From Gemmatimonadota bacterium (GTDB lineage: Bacteria; Latescibacterota; UBA2968; UBA8231), in contig PBOD01000089.1 of NCBI GenBank assembly GCA_002724215.1, positions 30,661 through 64,353 of the forward strand: a stretch of DNA of 33,693 bases, read 5' to 3'. Position numbers and translations under genes: made by a program. A model generated the notes under the pieces. The model was not told the origin of the DNA. It did not search any database and saw only the letters and a program-made list of their open reading frames with translations. Of the stretch, positions 16,523 through 24,439 are shown one piece after another; position 1 is the stretch's first letter, and each line of letters starts with the position of its first letter.

Positions 16523-17517
16523 TACGCCTCCAGCAATCCCGCCGCCCGCAATACCGTCTCCTGCACGGCGAACTCGTGGTCGAGCGAACGGTCGGGTGCC
16601 TTCTCGCCGCGAATATCCGCCACAAAAGCCCGCAAGCTCTCGACATAGCGCGGCCGATTCTCCACCGGCACCTCCTGCCAGCCTGCAACATAGCCGTCGC
16701 GCGCCTCGTCCAAAGCCAGCCGCAAGGCCGGTGGCTCCAGAGGCTCCAGAATCGCACTCCCCTTCGTCCCATAGACCTCTAACCGCCGCGCCGCGCCCGT
16801 ATGGACCTCGCGCGAAGTAGCTTCAACCGTGGCCATCGCCCCATCGTATTCGAAGTGCGCCGCGGTATTGTCGCGATACCACGGAAACGCCGGATCCCCC
16901 GCCTGCGAAAACGCATTCACCCTATCCGGGCGGCCGAGCAGGGTCACCACCGCGTCGATCACATGACATGCCAGAATAAACATGATCCCTCCTTCCCGCT
17001 CTCCTTGAGAATCCCAGCGCTTCCATCCCGCCTCATTAGAAGGCCCCGAACAAATCCGCGCCCGCACCGCAAAGATATCTCCCAGCCGCCCACTCTGCGC
17101 CCAATCGAAAATGAACTGAAACCCCGCATTGTAGCGAAACATGTACCCCAACTGCACCAGCAATTCCCTTTCCCTGGCAATATCCAACACCGCCCCGAAC
17201 GCCTCCAAATCATCCCCCGCCGGCTTGTCGAGCCACACGTGCTTCCCCCGTTCCAACGCCTCCCGCGCAAAACCTAAATTCTCCGACACCTTCCCCTGTG
17301 CTGCAATGCCTACAATACGCTCGTCGTCGAGCATCTCCTCCTTCTTGTCGAACCAGTGGACATGCTCATAAACGGGATTGGCCCCCAGCGTAGCCCTGGT
17401 TTCCTCAGAGGGCTCAAAGACCCCACAAAACTCCACATCCTCATTCTCCTGCAAAACCCGCGCCTTCCCCGTGGCGTGATCGTGCGATATCCCATACTGC
17501 GCTAACTTAACCTTCAT
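16522..17517 (-). CDS. Gfo/Idh/MocA family oxidoreductase
   Basis: 331 residues with the two-domain layout of the family: an N-terminal Rossmann half in which the glycine motif is unusual (YGISHDHATGKA, 8-19, with histidines instead of GxGxxG), the KHVWLDKPAG motif (Lys98, with Asp in place of the common Glu of EKP), and in the C-terminal half ACHVIDAV (His185, Asp188). The enzyme would oxidise or reduce a sugar or inositol-like substrate with NAD(P). AAGGAGGAG lies before the ATG. It is followed at once by the aldo/keto reductase (TAATG). The altered dinucleotide motif leaves cofactor preference unsure. Confidence 0.85.
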   Translation of the reverse strand: MKVKLAQYGISHDHATGKARVLQENEDVEFCGVFEPSEETRATLGANPVYEHVHWFDKKEEMLDDERIVGIAAQGKVSENLGFAREALERGKHVWLDKPAGDDLEAFGAVLDIARERELLVQLGYMFRYNAGFQFIFDWAQSGRLGDIFAVRARICSGPSNEAGWKRWDSQGEREGGIMFILACHVIDAVVTLLGRPDRVNAFSQAGDPAFPWYRDNTAAHFEYDGAMATVEATSREVHTGAARRLEVYGTKGSAILEPLEPPALRLALDEARDGYVAGWQEVPVENRPRYVESLRAFVADIRGEKAPDRSLDHEFAVQETVLRAAGLLEA

Positions 17518-17613
17518 TATACTCCTCCTTACTATGGGACTAAAATTTCAGCAGCCGCCAAGGTCGGGCCGAGGAGGTGCGCCTGCGACCAGACCGTCCA
17601 CCCGCAGCATCGG

Positions 17614-18633
17614 CTAAGCAATAATCCGCAACCCCCGATCTTCCAACGGCAATTCAACCTTCTCTCCCCCCCGCCGATGCGACTCCCGCAACCCAATGGC
17701 AATCTCCAGCGCCTCCCGCCCGTGCTCCCCCGAGCACAACGGCTCCGTCCCCTCGTTCAAATTTGCCACAATTCCCTCAATCGCCGCTTGCTGTGAACTC
17801 TTCGGCCGCTTGGGATTGGGAAACTGCCGCCGCACCGGCTCACGCGTCTCCGCAAACCGACTCCACATCTCAAAATCCGCATGCTCGTTGCGCGCGCTGA
17901 TCCAGCCGTCGCTGCCGATAAAGTCGATATTGAGCCAGCCGCCAGTATTCAAAAAGCCACGCATCCCGTTCTCGTAGTAGATCATCCCCGTCCCTTTCAA
18001 ATCGCCGTCCCCCGCCGCTACCTCGTCGCTGTCCATGTGACCGAATACCCACCGGGCCGGCGCGCCGGCGAAGAGGCGAAAAAGCGCCAGCGTGTGGCTG
18101 TGCCCGCGCGACAGCGTCCAGCTATAATTGGCCACCATCGACGTAAAATCCCCGATCTCGCCCCGCTCGATCGCCTGCAGACAAGCCTGGAACCACGGGC
18201 TCCAATTCTTGTGACAGGCGATCGCCAGTATCGTGCCAGACTTGTGGCAGGCCTCGATCATGGCATCGGCCTCGGCCAGGCTGCGGCACATCGGCTTGGT
18301 CGCGTAGATCGCCTTAACCCCGGTTTCAGCTACCCCGATAACCACCTCGGCGCGCTCCTCGGCCCGCGTCGAGATACTGACGATATCCGGCGCCTCCTTT
18401 TCGATCATCTCGCGGTAGTCAGCGTAGACCGCCTCGACGCCCCAGCGCCGGGTGAAATCCGCCCGCTGCTCGGGCACCAGGTCTGAGGCCGCGACCAGCT
18501 CGACGCCTTTGGCCTCGATAATCGCCGGCGCGTGCGCCCACGGATAGCGGAACTGCGGGCGGTGAACGTGTTCGTCGTCGATGGTGCTGCCGATGCGGCC
18601 GCAGCCGATGACGGCCCCGCGGTAATTGGCCAT
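17614..18633 (-). CDS. Gfo/Idh/MocA family oxidoreductase
   Basis: The 339-residue product has a canonical VIGCGRIGS dinucleotide motif (8-16), the ATKPMCRSLAEA segment with the catalytic-type Lys113-Pro114, and the SRGHSHTLALFRLFAG helix (His180) of the substrate half. It is therefore an NAD(P)-dependent sugar-type dehydrogenase or related enzyme. AAGGAG precedes the ATG. It is about 100 bases upstream of the next oxidoreductase gene and is the first intact gene of the eight-gene minus cluster. Its sequence differs widely from its neighbour, so the two probably act on different substrates or steps rather than being a recent duplication. Confidence 0.88.
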   Translation of the reverse strand: MANYRGAVIGCGRIGSTIDDEHVHRPQFRYPWAHAPAIIEAKGVELVAASDLVPEQRADFTRRWGVEAVYADYREMIEKEAPDIVSISTRAEERAEVVIGVAETGVKAIYATKPMCRSLAEADAMIEACHKSGTILAIACHKNWSPWFQACLQAIERGEIGDFTSMVANYSWTLSRGHSHTLALFRLFAGAPARWVFGHMDSDEVAAGDGDLKGTGMIYYENGMRGFLNTGGWLNIDFIGSDGWISARNEHADFEMWSRFAETREPVRRQFPNPKRPKSSQQAAIEGIVANLNEGTEPLCSGEHGREALEIAIGLRESHRRGGEKVELPLEDRGLRIIA

Positions 18634-18635
18634 GT

Positions 18636-18886
18636 CTAATCTCCTTCCGTAATCGCTTTAACCTTTGCGAAAATAGCCTGCTTTTGCTCCGTGTTGATGC
18701 CGCAGTGACCGCTACCATCTGGACGCCGCTCAAGTCTTCGTAGCGCGTTTCGCGATTCTGCGCCGGCCAGTCGTAGCGGCCGTGCTTCCAGCCGCCGCAG
18801 CCATCGCCCTGCGAGTAATAGCCACACAACGCGTATTCGTCGCAAGCCGCGTCCAGGCTCTCCAGACAACACGAATCCTCCTGCAC
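18636..18886 (-). pseudogene. Frameshifted, N-terminally truncated gene remnant
   Basis: One frame from about 18886 reads a plausible protein piece (…LDAACDEYALCGYYSQGDG, …YDWPAQNRETRYEDLSGVQ), then loses sense near 18690. The neighbouring frame takes over with a plausible C-terminus (INTEQKQAIFAKVKAITEGD) ending at 18636, just before the ribosome site of the next gene. The overlap suggests a one- or two-base change in a former gene whose N-terminal part is also missing. I do not recognise the family. A sequencing error in an intact short gene cannot be excluded. Confidence 0.45.
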
Positions 18887-18902
18887 AGACCTTATATGTC
18901 AC

Positions 18903-19022
18903 ACCATTGGCGACGGGAAAGATAGCGAAATCGCCTCGACGCGCCTATCGCCCTTTGCCCCGCGCCCTCGGGATTTCTATTTTTAGCCCTGGTACGCCCG
19001 ACCGCTAGACAGGAGCCAAACG
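18903..19022. promoter_or_regulatory. Divergent intergenic region
   Basis: 120 bases between the remnant at the head of the minus cluster and the desaturase gene on the plus strand. It should hold promoters for both directions. I could not pick out convincing -35/-10 pairs. AGGAGCC lies before the desaturase ATG. Confidence 0.35.
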
Positions 19023-20108
19023 ATGGACATGCCCCAGACCACCGACCAGAACCTCCCCGACGAAGAAGTCCTCACCGCAGGACCGCAATACAACGAACCG
19101 CAAAAAAAGACCCGCGTAAAGTGGTATCGCTGTAAGATCGGCCGCGATGAACTAGCACAGCTCAACAAGCGCAGCAACTTTCTCGGCTTCGCGCAGACGC
19201 TGGGCTATCTCGGCGTCCTCGCCGTCGCAGCCGGCGCCGTCGTCTACTCATCGCTCCACTGGCCCTGGTATATCACCGTGCTTCTCGCGGTGGTCAATGG
19301 CCATTTCTGGCACTTTCTGATCAACGGTTTTCACGAACTGATCCACGACTCAGTATTCAAAACCCGCTGGCTCAACCGCTTTTTCCTGCGAGTTTTCTCC
19401 TTCCTCGGCTGGTACAACCACCACCACTTCTGGGCCAGCCATACCGAGCACCACAAGTACACCCTGCACCCGCCCGACGACCTCGAAGTCGTACTACCGG
19501 CCCGTATAGATTTCAAGCACATCCGCAAAACCGCCATCGTCAACTGGCGCCATCCCTACGACCAGCTCCGCGGCAAGTGGAAGACCTTTCGCGGCTATGT
19601 CCCCGACGACACCTGGAGCACCATGCTCTTCCCCGAGAGCGATCCCGAGCGCCGCGCCGCCTTCACCCGTTGGGAACGCATTGTCTTCGTCGGGCATCTG
19701 GCCATCGCCGCCGCAGCCGTGGCTGCCGGCTACTGGGGGGTGCTTTTGGCGGTTACCTTCCCCAAGGCCTTTGGCGCCTGGCTGCACTTCTTCTGCAATT
19801 CCGCCCAGCACGTCGGCCTGCAGGACAAAATTCCCGATTTCCGCCTCTGCTGCCGTACCATCTACCTCAATCCCTTCGTCCAGTTCCTCTACTGGCACAT
19901 GAACTACCACACCGAACACCACATGTTCGCCGCGGTGCCCTGCTACCGGCTGGGCAAGCTCCACCGCATGATCGCACACGAAATGCCCTGGTGCCCCAAC
20001 GGCCTGCGCGAAACGTGGAAGCACATCGCGGAAATTCTGGAGCGGCAAGAGCGCGAACCCGACTACCAGTACGTCGCCGAATTGCCTGAGCCGACGACCG
20101 CGCGATAG
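19023..20108 (+). CDS. Membrane fatty acid desaturase-family protein
   Basis: 361 residues with the three histidine boxes of membrane di-iron desaturases: HELIH (104-108), HTEHH (140-144) and HTEHH (296-300), plus the NSAQH stretch (259-263) often seen before the third box. Hydrophobic spans lie at about 57-78, 83-100 and 222-248. It would introduce a double bond, or hydroxylate, a lipid or carotenoid-like substrate in the inner membrane, using O2 and an electron donor not encoded here. GGAG precedes the ATG. It has no metabolic link to the sugar genes around it. The same frame stays open for 48 codons after its TAG. Confidence 0.88.
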   Translation: MDMPQTTDQNLPDEEVLTAGPQYNEPQKKTRVKWYRCKIGRDELAQLNKRSNFLGFAQTLGYLGVLAVAAGAVVYSSLHWPWYITVLLAVVNGHFWHFLINGFHELIHDSVFKTRWLNRFFLRVFSFLGWYNHHHFWASHTEHHKYTLHPPDDLEVVLPARIDFKHIRKTAIVNWRHPYDQLRGKWKTFRGYVPDDTWSTMLFPESDPERRAAFTRWERIVFVGHLAIAAAAVAAGYWGVLLAVTFPKAFGAWLHFFCNSAQHVGLQDKIPDFRLCCRTIYLNPFVQFLYWHMNYHTEHHMFAAVPCYRLGKLHRMIAHEMPWCPNGLRETWKHIAEILERQEREPDYQYVAELPEPTTAR

Positions 20109-20348
20109 TCGCGGCATCAGGCGAGCAGTACCGAAACCACGGCGCGGATTATCGAAGTCAGAGAACCGAACGTCGGCGATATCGCCGATTCCACCTTCGG
20201 TCTGCCACCCAAGAGCGCGTGGCGCGACAAAACCGACGACAGCTCCGATTCCTGATACGGCCCGCGCCGGGGTACGGAGACCGACCGGACATACCAGGGC
20301 ACCGATGCCCAATGAAATCCCAAACGACTTTCGAGAGGAGTCCTTGAT

Positions 20349-21332
20349 ATGTACATCGGAACACAACTCGGCCACCAGACCGACGAAGAAATGCAGGTCC
20401 TGTCCCAACTCGGCGTCCTCAATGTCGATGAGACCCCAGCCACGCCGTGGAAGGAGTGGACGACCGCCATGCTGGTGCAGATGAAGGAGCGCTGGGCCCA
20501 GCACGGCATCAGCATGGAGATGATCCACATTCCCCTGGGCTCGCGCCGGGCCTACGATATGGAGGCCGGCGCTATCTTTCTCAAACCCAGCGACGAGCGC
20601 GACCGCCAGATCGACTGGATGAAGGAGACCGTGCGCATGGCTGGCGAAGCCGGCATCCGCGGCCTCAACTACAACATCACCATCCTCGGCCACCTGCGCA
20701 CCCCCTCGCAGACCGGACGCGGCGGCGCCGTGGTCTCAACCTTCGAGCTGGACAAATTAGATCAATCGCTGCCCGAGTTCGAGGACGGTCCGGCCGATGA
20801 GGACGAGATGTGGGAGCGCATCAATCACTGGCTGCAGGAGATCATCCCGGTGGCCGAGGAATACAAGGTACAGATGGCCTGTCACCCCTCCGACCCCGGT
20901 ATCGGCGTCGGCAATACGTATCGCGGCGTGGCGCGTCCCCTGGGGATGGTCGAGGGCTTCAAAAAGCTCATCGAGCTCTACGACAGCCCCTACAATGGCT
21001 TGAACTTCTGCCAGGGCTGCATGTCCGAGGCATTGGAAAACCCGGCCGAAGAGATTTTCGACGTGATCCGCTATTTCGGCGAGCGCAAGAAAATCTTCAA
21101 CGTCCACTTCCGCAATATCAAGGGCGGGCTGGGCAATTTTGTCGAGGTCTTCCCCGACGAGGGCGATGTCAATATGCTCAGGGCGCTGAAGGTGTACAAA
21201 GAGATCGGCTATGAATACATGATCATGCCCGATCACGTGCCCGGCATCTCTGGACCCGAGCCGGGCAAGGTCGGCTTCGCCTATACATTCGGCTATATTC
21301 ACGCGGCGCTGCAGGCCGTGGAGGAGAGCTGA
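20349..21332 (+). CDS. Mannonate-dehydratase (UxuA)-like enzyme, copy 1
   Basis: The 327-residue barrel protein carries the UxuA metal set His-Cys-His-Asp: ACHPSD (His179), NFCQG (Cys221), NVHFRNIKGG (His253) and MPDHV (Asp295). It also has the family stretch FVEVFPDEGDVNM. UxuA dehydrates D-mannonate to 2-keto-3-deoxygluconate; this shorter, divergent form may use another aldonate. GAGAGGAG lies eight bases before the ATG. It is followed by a BNR propeller gene with almost no gap. A second copy lies at 29701-30672 and shares long identical stretches around the ligands, so the two are paralogs with probably related substrates. Confidence 0.85.
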   Translation: MYIGTQLGHQTDEEMQVLSQLGVLNVDETPATPWKEWTTAMLVQMKERWAQHGISMEMIHIPLGSRRAYDMEAGAIFLKPSDERDRQIDWMKETVRMAGEAGIRGLNYNITILGHLRTPSQTGRGGAVVSTFELDKLDQSLPEFEDGPADEDEMWERINHWLQEIIPVAEEYKVQMACHPSDPGIGVGNTYRGVARPLGMVEGFKKLIELYDSPYNGLNFCQGCMSEALENPAEEIFDVIRYFGERKKIFNVHFRNIKGGLGNFVEVFPDEGDVNMLRALKVYKEIGYEYMIMPDHVPGISGPEPGKVGFAYTFGYIHAALQAVEES

Positions 21333-21387
21333 GATCGATCCTCTGTGCTTATCCACCACCGGTTCCGACCGCGCCACCGGCTACGGT

Positions 21388-22578
21388 TTGAGTCCCAAAC
21401 TCGTCCGGCGCGGCGACCATCTCTTCATCGGCTGGCTCGACGCGCCCGAGGCGGCCGGGGCCCCAGCGCAAATCCGCCTCGGCGTCTGCGATGTCGCCAG
21501 CGGCGCCCTGCTGCAGATCCAAACGCTGGGCGCGGGCATCGACAACCACTGCGGCCCGGCGCTCGCCCTCGACAGCAACAACCGCCTGCACGCAATGATC
21601 GGCGCCCACCACGGCCCCTTCCTCTACCGCTGGTCCGACCATCCGGCAGATCCCGATTCGTGGAGCGCGCCCGAGCCGCTGGGGCCGCGCAACACCTATC
21701 CCAGCCTGGTTGTCGATTTCGAGGGTACGCTACATCTGCTCTATCGGGAAAGCGGCGACTTCTGGCGGCTCGAATACCGCCGCCGCCGCCCCGGCGCCGC
21801 CTGGGAAACACCCGTCCCACTCGCCATCAGCCCGGTCCCCGGCTACAACCACTTCATGCAGTCGCTCAGCGTCGGTCCCACCGGCCACCTGCACGCCGTG
21901 TTCCAATTCCATTTTGGCCCTACCGGCCACGGAGCCGATTGTCGCGGTCGGGCAGTGATCTATCTGCGCTCGGAGGATGGCGGGGATACCTGGACCTACG
22001 ACGACGGCATCCGGCCAGTGCTCCCCATCGAATTCGCATCGGCGCAAACCCTCTGCCGCTACGAGCCGAGCGCCGGCCTCCACAGCCTGCGCGTCGGTCC
22101 ACACACCGTCGATCGCGACGACCGCCTCTGGTTCTACTGCTCGGTGCCCGACGCGATGGGCCTTCTCTACACCAATCACAGCGGCGATTGGGAGCGCCGT
22201 GACCTCTCGGCACTCACCAACGGCCTCGACTATAGCGGCGGCCGCTCGTCGGCTTTCTCGCAAGCCCCCAATGGCGACCTGCACCTGCTGATCTCCTGCT
22301 CGCCGGCAGGGCCGACCGCCTGGTACGATCCCACCCTGGAACTCTACCACCTCCACCTCGATGCCCAGGGTGGCCGCAAAGCCTTCCGTCAACTCTCGAT
22401 CACCGACCCGGACCGCGCCCAATGGCTGCCCGCCATCGAACAATGGGATTGGACCCGACCGCAGGCGTGTTGCAACGACGGTCCCTTCTACGCGATGACC
22501 AGGGGGATCAACGCCGGCGGCATCGGCGGCAACAATACCAATGCCCTGCAGACAGACGTCTGGCTGGGCAGGCTTTAA
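21388..22578 (+). CDS. BNR-repeat beta-propeller protein (start uncertain)
   Basis: About 396 residues with propeller features: an Asp-box SEDGGDTWTY, repeated strand-loop units and conserved-looking RNTYPSLVVD and GYNHFMQSLSVGP segments that recall BNR_4-type proteins, a group including ulvan-lyase and glycosidase relatives. There is no signal peptide. The frame stays open and protein-like upstream of TTG 21388 (STTGSDRATGYG before it), but holds no ATG, GTG or TTG there. A GGAGGAG ribosome site overlaps the stop of the UxuA-like gene and suggests a start near 21334-21345 at a rare codon. It probably works with the UxuA-like enzyme, releasing or binding its sugar. Confidence 0.65.
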   Translation: MSPKLVRRGDHLFIGWLDAPEAAGAPAQIRLGVCDVASGALLQIQTLGAGIDNHCGPALALDSNNRLHAMIGAHHGPFLYRWSDHPADPDSWSAPEPLGPRNTYPSLVVDFEGTLHLLYRESGDFWRLEYRRRRPGAAWETPVPLAISPVPGYNHFMQSLSVGPTGHLHAVFQFHFGPTGHGADCRGRAVIYLRSEDGGDTWTYDDGIRPVLPIEFASAQTLCRYEPSAGLHSLRVGPHTVDRDDRLWFYCSVPDAMGLLYTNHSGDWERRDLSALTNGLDYSGGRSSAFSQAPNGDLHLLISCSPAGPTAWYDPTLELYHLHLDAQGGRKAFRQLSITDPDRAQWLPAIEQWDWTRPQACCNDGPFYAMTRGINAGGIGGNNTNALQTDVWLGRL

Positions 22579-22592
22579 TCCCACGCCCCGCC

Positions 22593-23624
22593 TCAGCGCG
22601 TAAAAAACTCCCTGACGAACGGCCAGGCTCCGTCCTTGTAGTAGCGATGCCCCCCGTCGCCGATATACAATCGGCACTGCTCTTCTACCCCAGCCACCGC
22701 ATAAACCTCGCGCAACTTCCCATAGGCCAATTCCACCTGGTCGATGGGAAATATCGGATCCGTGCGTCCTGAGATCGCGTTAAAGGGCCGCGGTGCAATC
22801 AAACCCGCCACATCGTACATCTCCCCCAGCCGCAAAATCCCCGGCACATAATTGCAGTCGCAGTGGTTGATAGAGCCGATGCTGCCCGCAAAAGTGCAGA
22901 AATAGCAGCCCGGCATCGCCAGCGCGATGCGGGTGTCGCAAGCAGAGGCAAAAACCGTGACCGTGCCGCCGCCCGAATTGCCGGTCATCGCGATACGGCC
23001 CGGATCCACTGGCTGCGTCGCGCACGCCCAGTCGATCAGGCAGCCCATATCCCATACCCGCTCGCCAATCGGCGTGCGCCCGGCCAACAGACCGTGCCGC
23101 AACTGGATCTGGCACGAATGGATCTTATCGGCGGCGCGGTCCTTTTCGGTCCGCGTCTCGCCAAAGGCCCGCGTCGTCGGCGCAATCGCTATATAGCCCT
23201 CGCGCACGGCCTGGACCCCGATATCGCGCTCGCCCTCTGCGATCTCCACCGCCTCCTTGTCGGTCCTGGCGATGCCGACGTAGATATGCGGATGGTTGTG
23301 CCCGTGCGGGATGATCACCAGCGGCACGGGCTCATTTACTGCTAATGGGCGCAGTAAATAAAAAGGCAGCGGCACCGTCGGCTCGACCCAGATATGCCAG
23401 CTCTCGCGGATATAGTCGCCCATATCCTCGGTCGCCCGCAATTCGGCGCTCGGCTGATGGCCGGCAAGATCGGCGGCGAGATTGTCCAGCCCGAGTATCT
23501 GCCGCAACCGCGGACGAAAAGCCGTCTGCCACTCCTCCAACTCAGCCGGCGACCGGGCACCAAAGGAGAATTCGGGCGTGAAAGGGGTATAGGTCGCTGC
23601 GAAATGGCTGGAGGAATCGTACAC
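22593..23624 (-). CDS. Alpha/beta hydrolase, acetylxylan-esterase/dienelactone-hydrolase-like
   Basis: The triad is visible: nucleophile Ser217 in MTGNSGGGT, Asp289 in SGRTDPIFP and His326 in GDGGHRYYK, on an alpha/beta fold with VPLVIIPHGHNHP as the oxyanion strand. Relatives deacetylate xylan or other carbohydrates, or have unknown esterase roles. I use GTG 23624 (343 residues); it follows a weak AGG. A TTG at 23708 would extend into the preceding gene and adds unlikely residues. There is no signal peptide, so it would be intracellular. It is the last gene of the minus run from 28815 and converges with the BNR gene. A role in de-esterifying imported sugar pieces is plausible. Confidence 0.75.
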   Translation of the reverse strand: MYDSSSHFAATYTPFTPEFSFGARSPAELEEWQTAFRPRLRQILGLDNLAADLAGHQPSAELRATEDMGDYIRESWHIWVEPTVPLPFYLLRPLAVNEPVPLVIIPHGHNHPHIYVGIARTDKEAVEIAEGERDIGVQAVREGYIAIAPTTRAFGETRTEKDRAADKIHSCQIQLRHGLLAGRTPIGERVWDMGCLIDWACATQPVDPGRIAMTGNSGGGTVTVFASACDTRIALAMPGCYFCTFAGSIGSINHCDCNYVPGILRLGEMYDVAGLIAPRPFNAISGRTDPIFPIDQVELAYGKLREVYAVAGVEEQCRLYIGDGGHRYYKDGAWPFVREFFTR

Positions 23625-23683
23625 GAGGCACCTGCTTATGGTTATCTGTGGAATACCGGACAACGGCGCTGAGGGGCACTCCT

Positions 23684-24427
23684 TCAGCGCGTTACCCAGT
23701 CCGGCCAATTGATCGTCATCCCGTCGCAGCCACAGGCCAGCGCCCGCCGCACCAGCGCCCGCACTTCCTGCGGTGTGCCCGACAGGCCCCAGACGCGCAC
23801 TTCAGCCGCAATCGACCGGGCTACCGCGACGGCACCGGGGGCGATGGCGTCTGCGCGCGGACAGAGCTGAAACAGCTCCAGGTCGCCAGCGCGTTCACAG
23901 ACCGCCCGATCAAGGGTCGGCACCAGCCAACCGAGGCGGCCTTCGGGACAAACCGCCCTCATGCGCACCAGTTGTTGATACGAAAAAGACGTAAAGATCG
24001 ATTGGTCGAGCGCACCGGCTCGCACGACCGCTGCGTGCACAGCTGCGGCCAGCCCTGCGGCGCGCCCCTTGAGCTCGATGTGAAAGGTGAAATCGCCGCT
24101 GAAGTCAGCGAGCAATTGCTGCAGCGTCATCATCGGCGTGCCGGCGAAGCGATACGGCGAGTACCACGAGCCCATATCCAGCGCCAATAAATCGTCGGAC
24201 GCCAGTTCCTCGACGCGCCGCTCGCCGTGCCCGTAGCGTTCCAGCCCGGTATCGTGACACAACACCACCACGCCATCGGTAGTCAATTGCGCATCGGTTT
24301 CGATCTCGGCGATTCCCATGGCTCGGGCCAGTTCGAACGCCGGCCGCGTATTCTCCGGCGCGTAGGCCGAACTACCCCGGTGTGCAATCACGCGGAAGGC
24401 CGCGGGGACCCGGATCGGAATATCCAT
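23684..24427 (-). CDS. Glycerophosphodiester phosphodiesterase
   Basis: 247 residues with the GDPD signature complete: VIAHRGSSAYAPENT (His16, Arg17, Glu25, Asn26), EIETDAQLTTDG (Glu43, Asp45) and VVLCHDT (His58, Asp59), plus the FHIELKG strand carrying a further metal ligand. It hydrolyses glycerophosphodiesters to glycerol 3-phosphate and an alcohol, or a similar diester. There is no signal peptide. It lies 12 bases after the PhyH-HEAT gene, so they share a transcript. The C-terminal CGCDGMTINWPDW is the usual final strand of the barrel. Its link to the dioxygenase neighbours is unclear. Confidence 0.9.
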   Translation of the reverse strand: MDIPIRVPAAFRVIAHRGSSAYAPENTRPAFELARAMGIAEIETDAQLTTDGVVVLCHDTGLERYGHGERRVEELASDDLLALDMGSWYSPYRFAGTPMMTLQQLLADFSGDFTFHIELKGRAAGLAAAVHAAVVRAGALDQSIFTSFSYQQLVRMRAVCPEGRLGWLVPTLDRAVCERAGDLELFQLCPRADAIAPGAVAVARSIAAEVRVWGLSGTPQEVRALVRRALACGCDGMTINWPDWVTR

Positions 24428-24439
24428 CGCGCCCCGGGC

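Noticed and set aside
19494-20693. A 399-codon minus-strand frame opposite the desaturase and UxuA-like genes
   Set aside because: It is antisense to two genes with complete catalytic motifs; its Gly/Val/His-rich composition is typical of shadow frames in GC-rich DNA.
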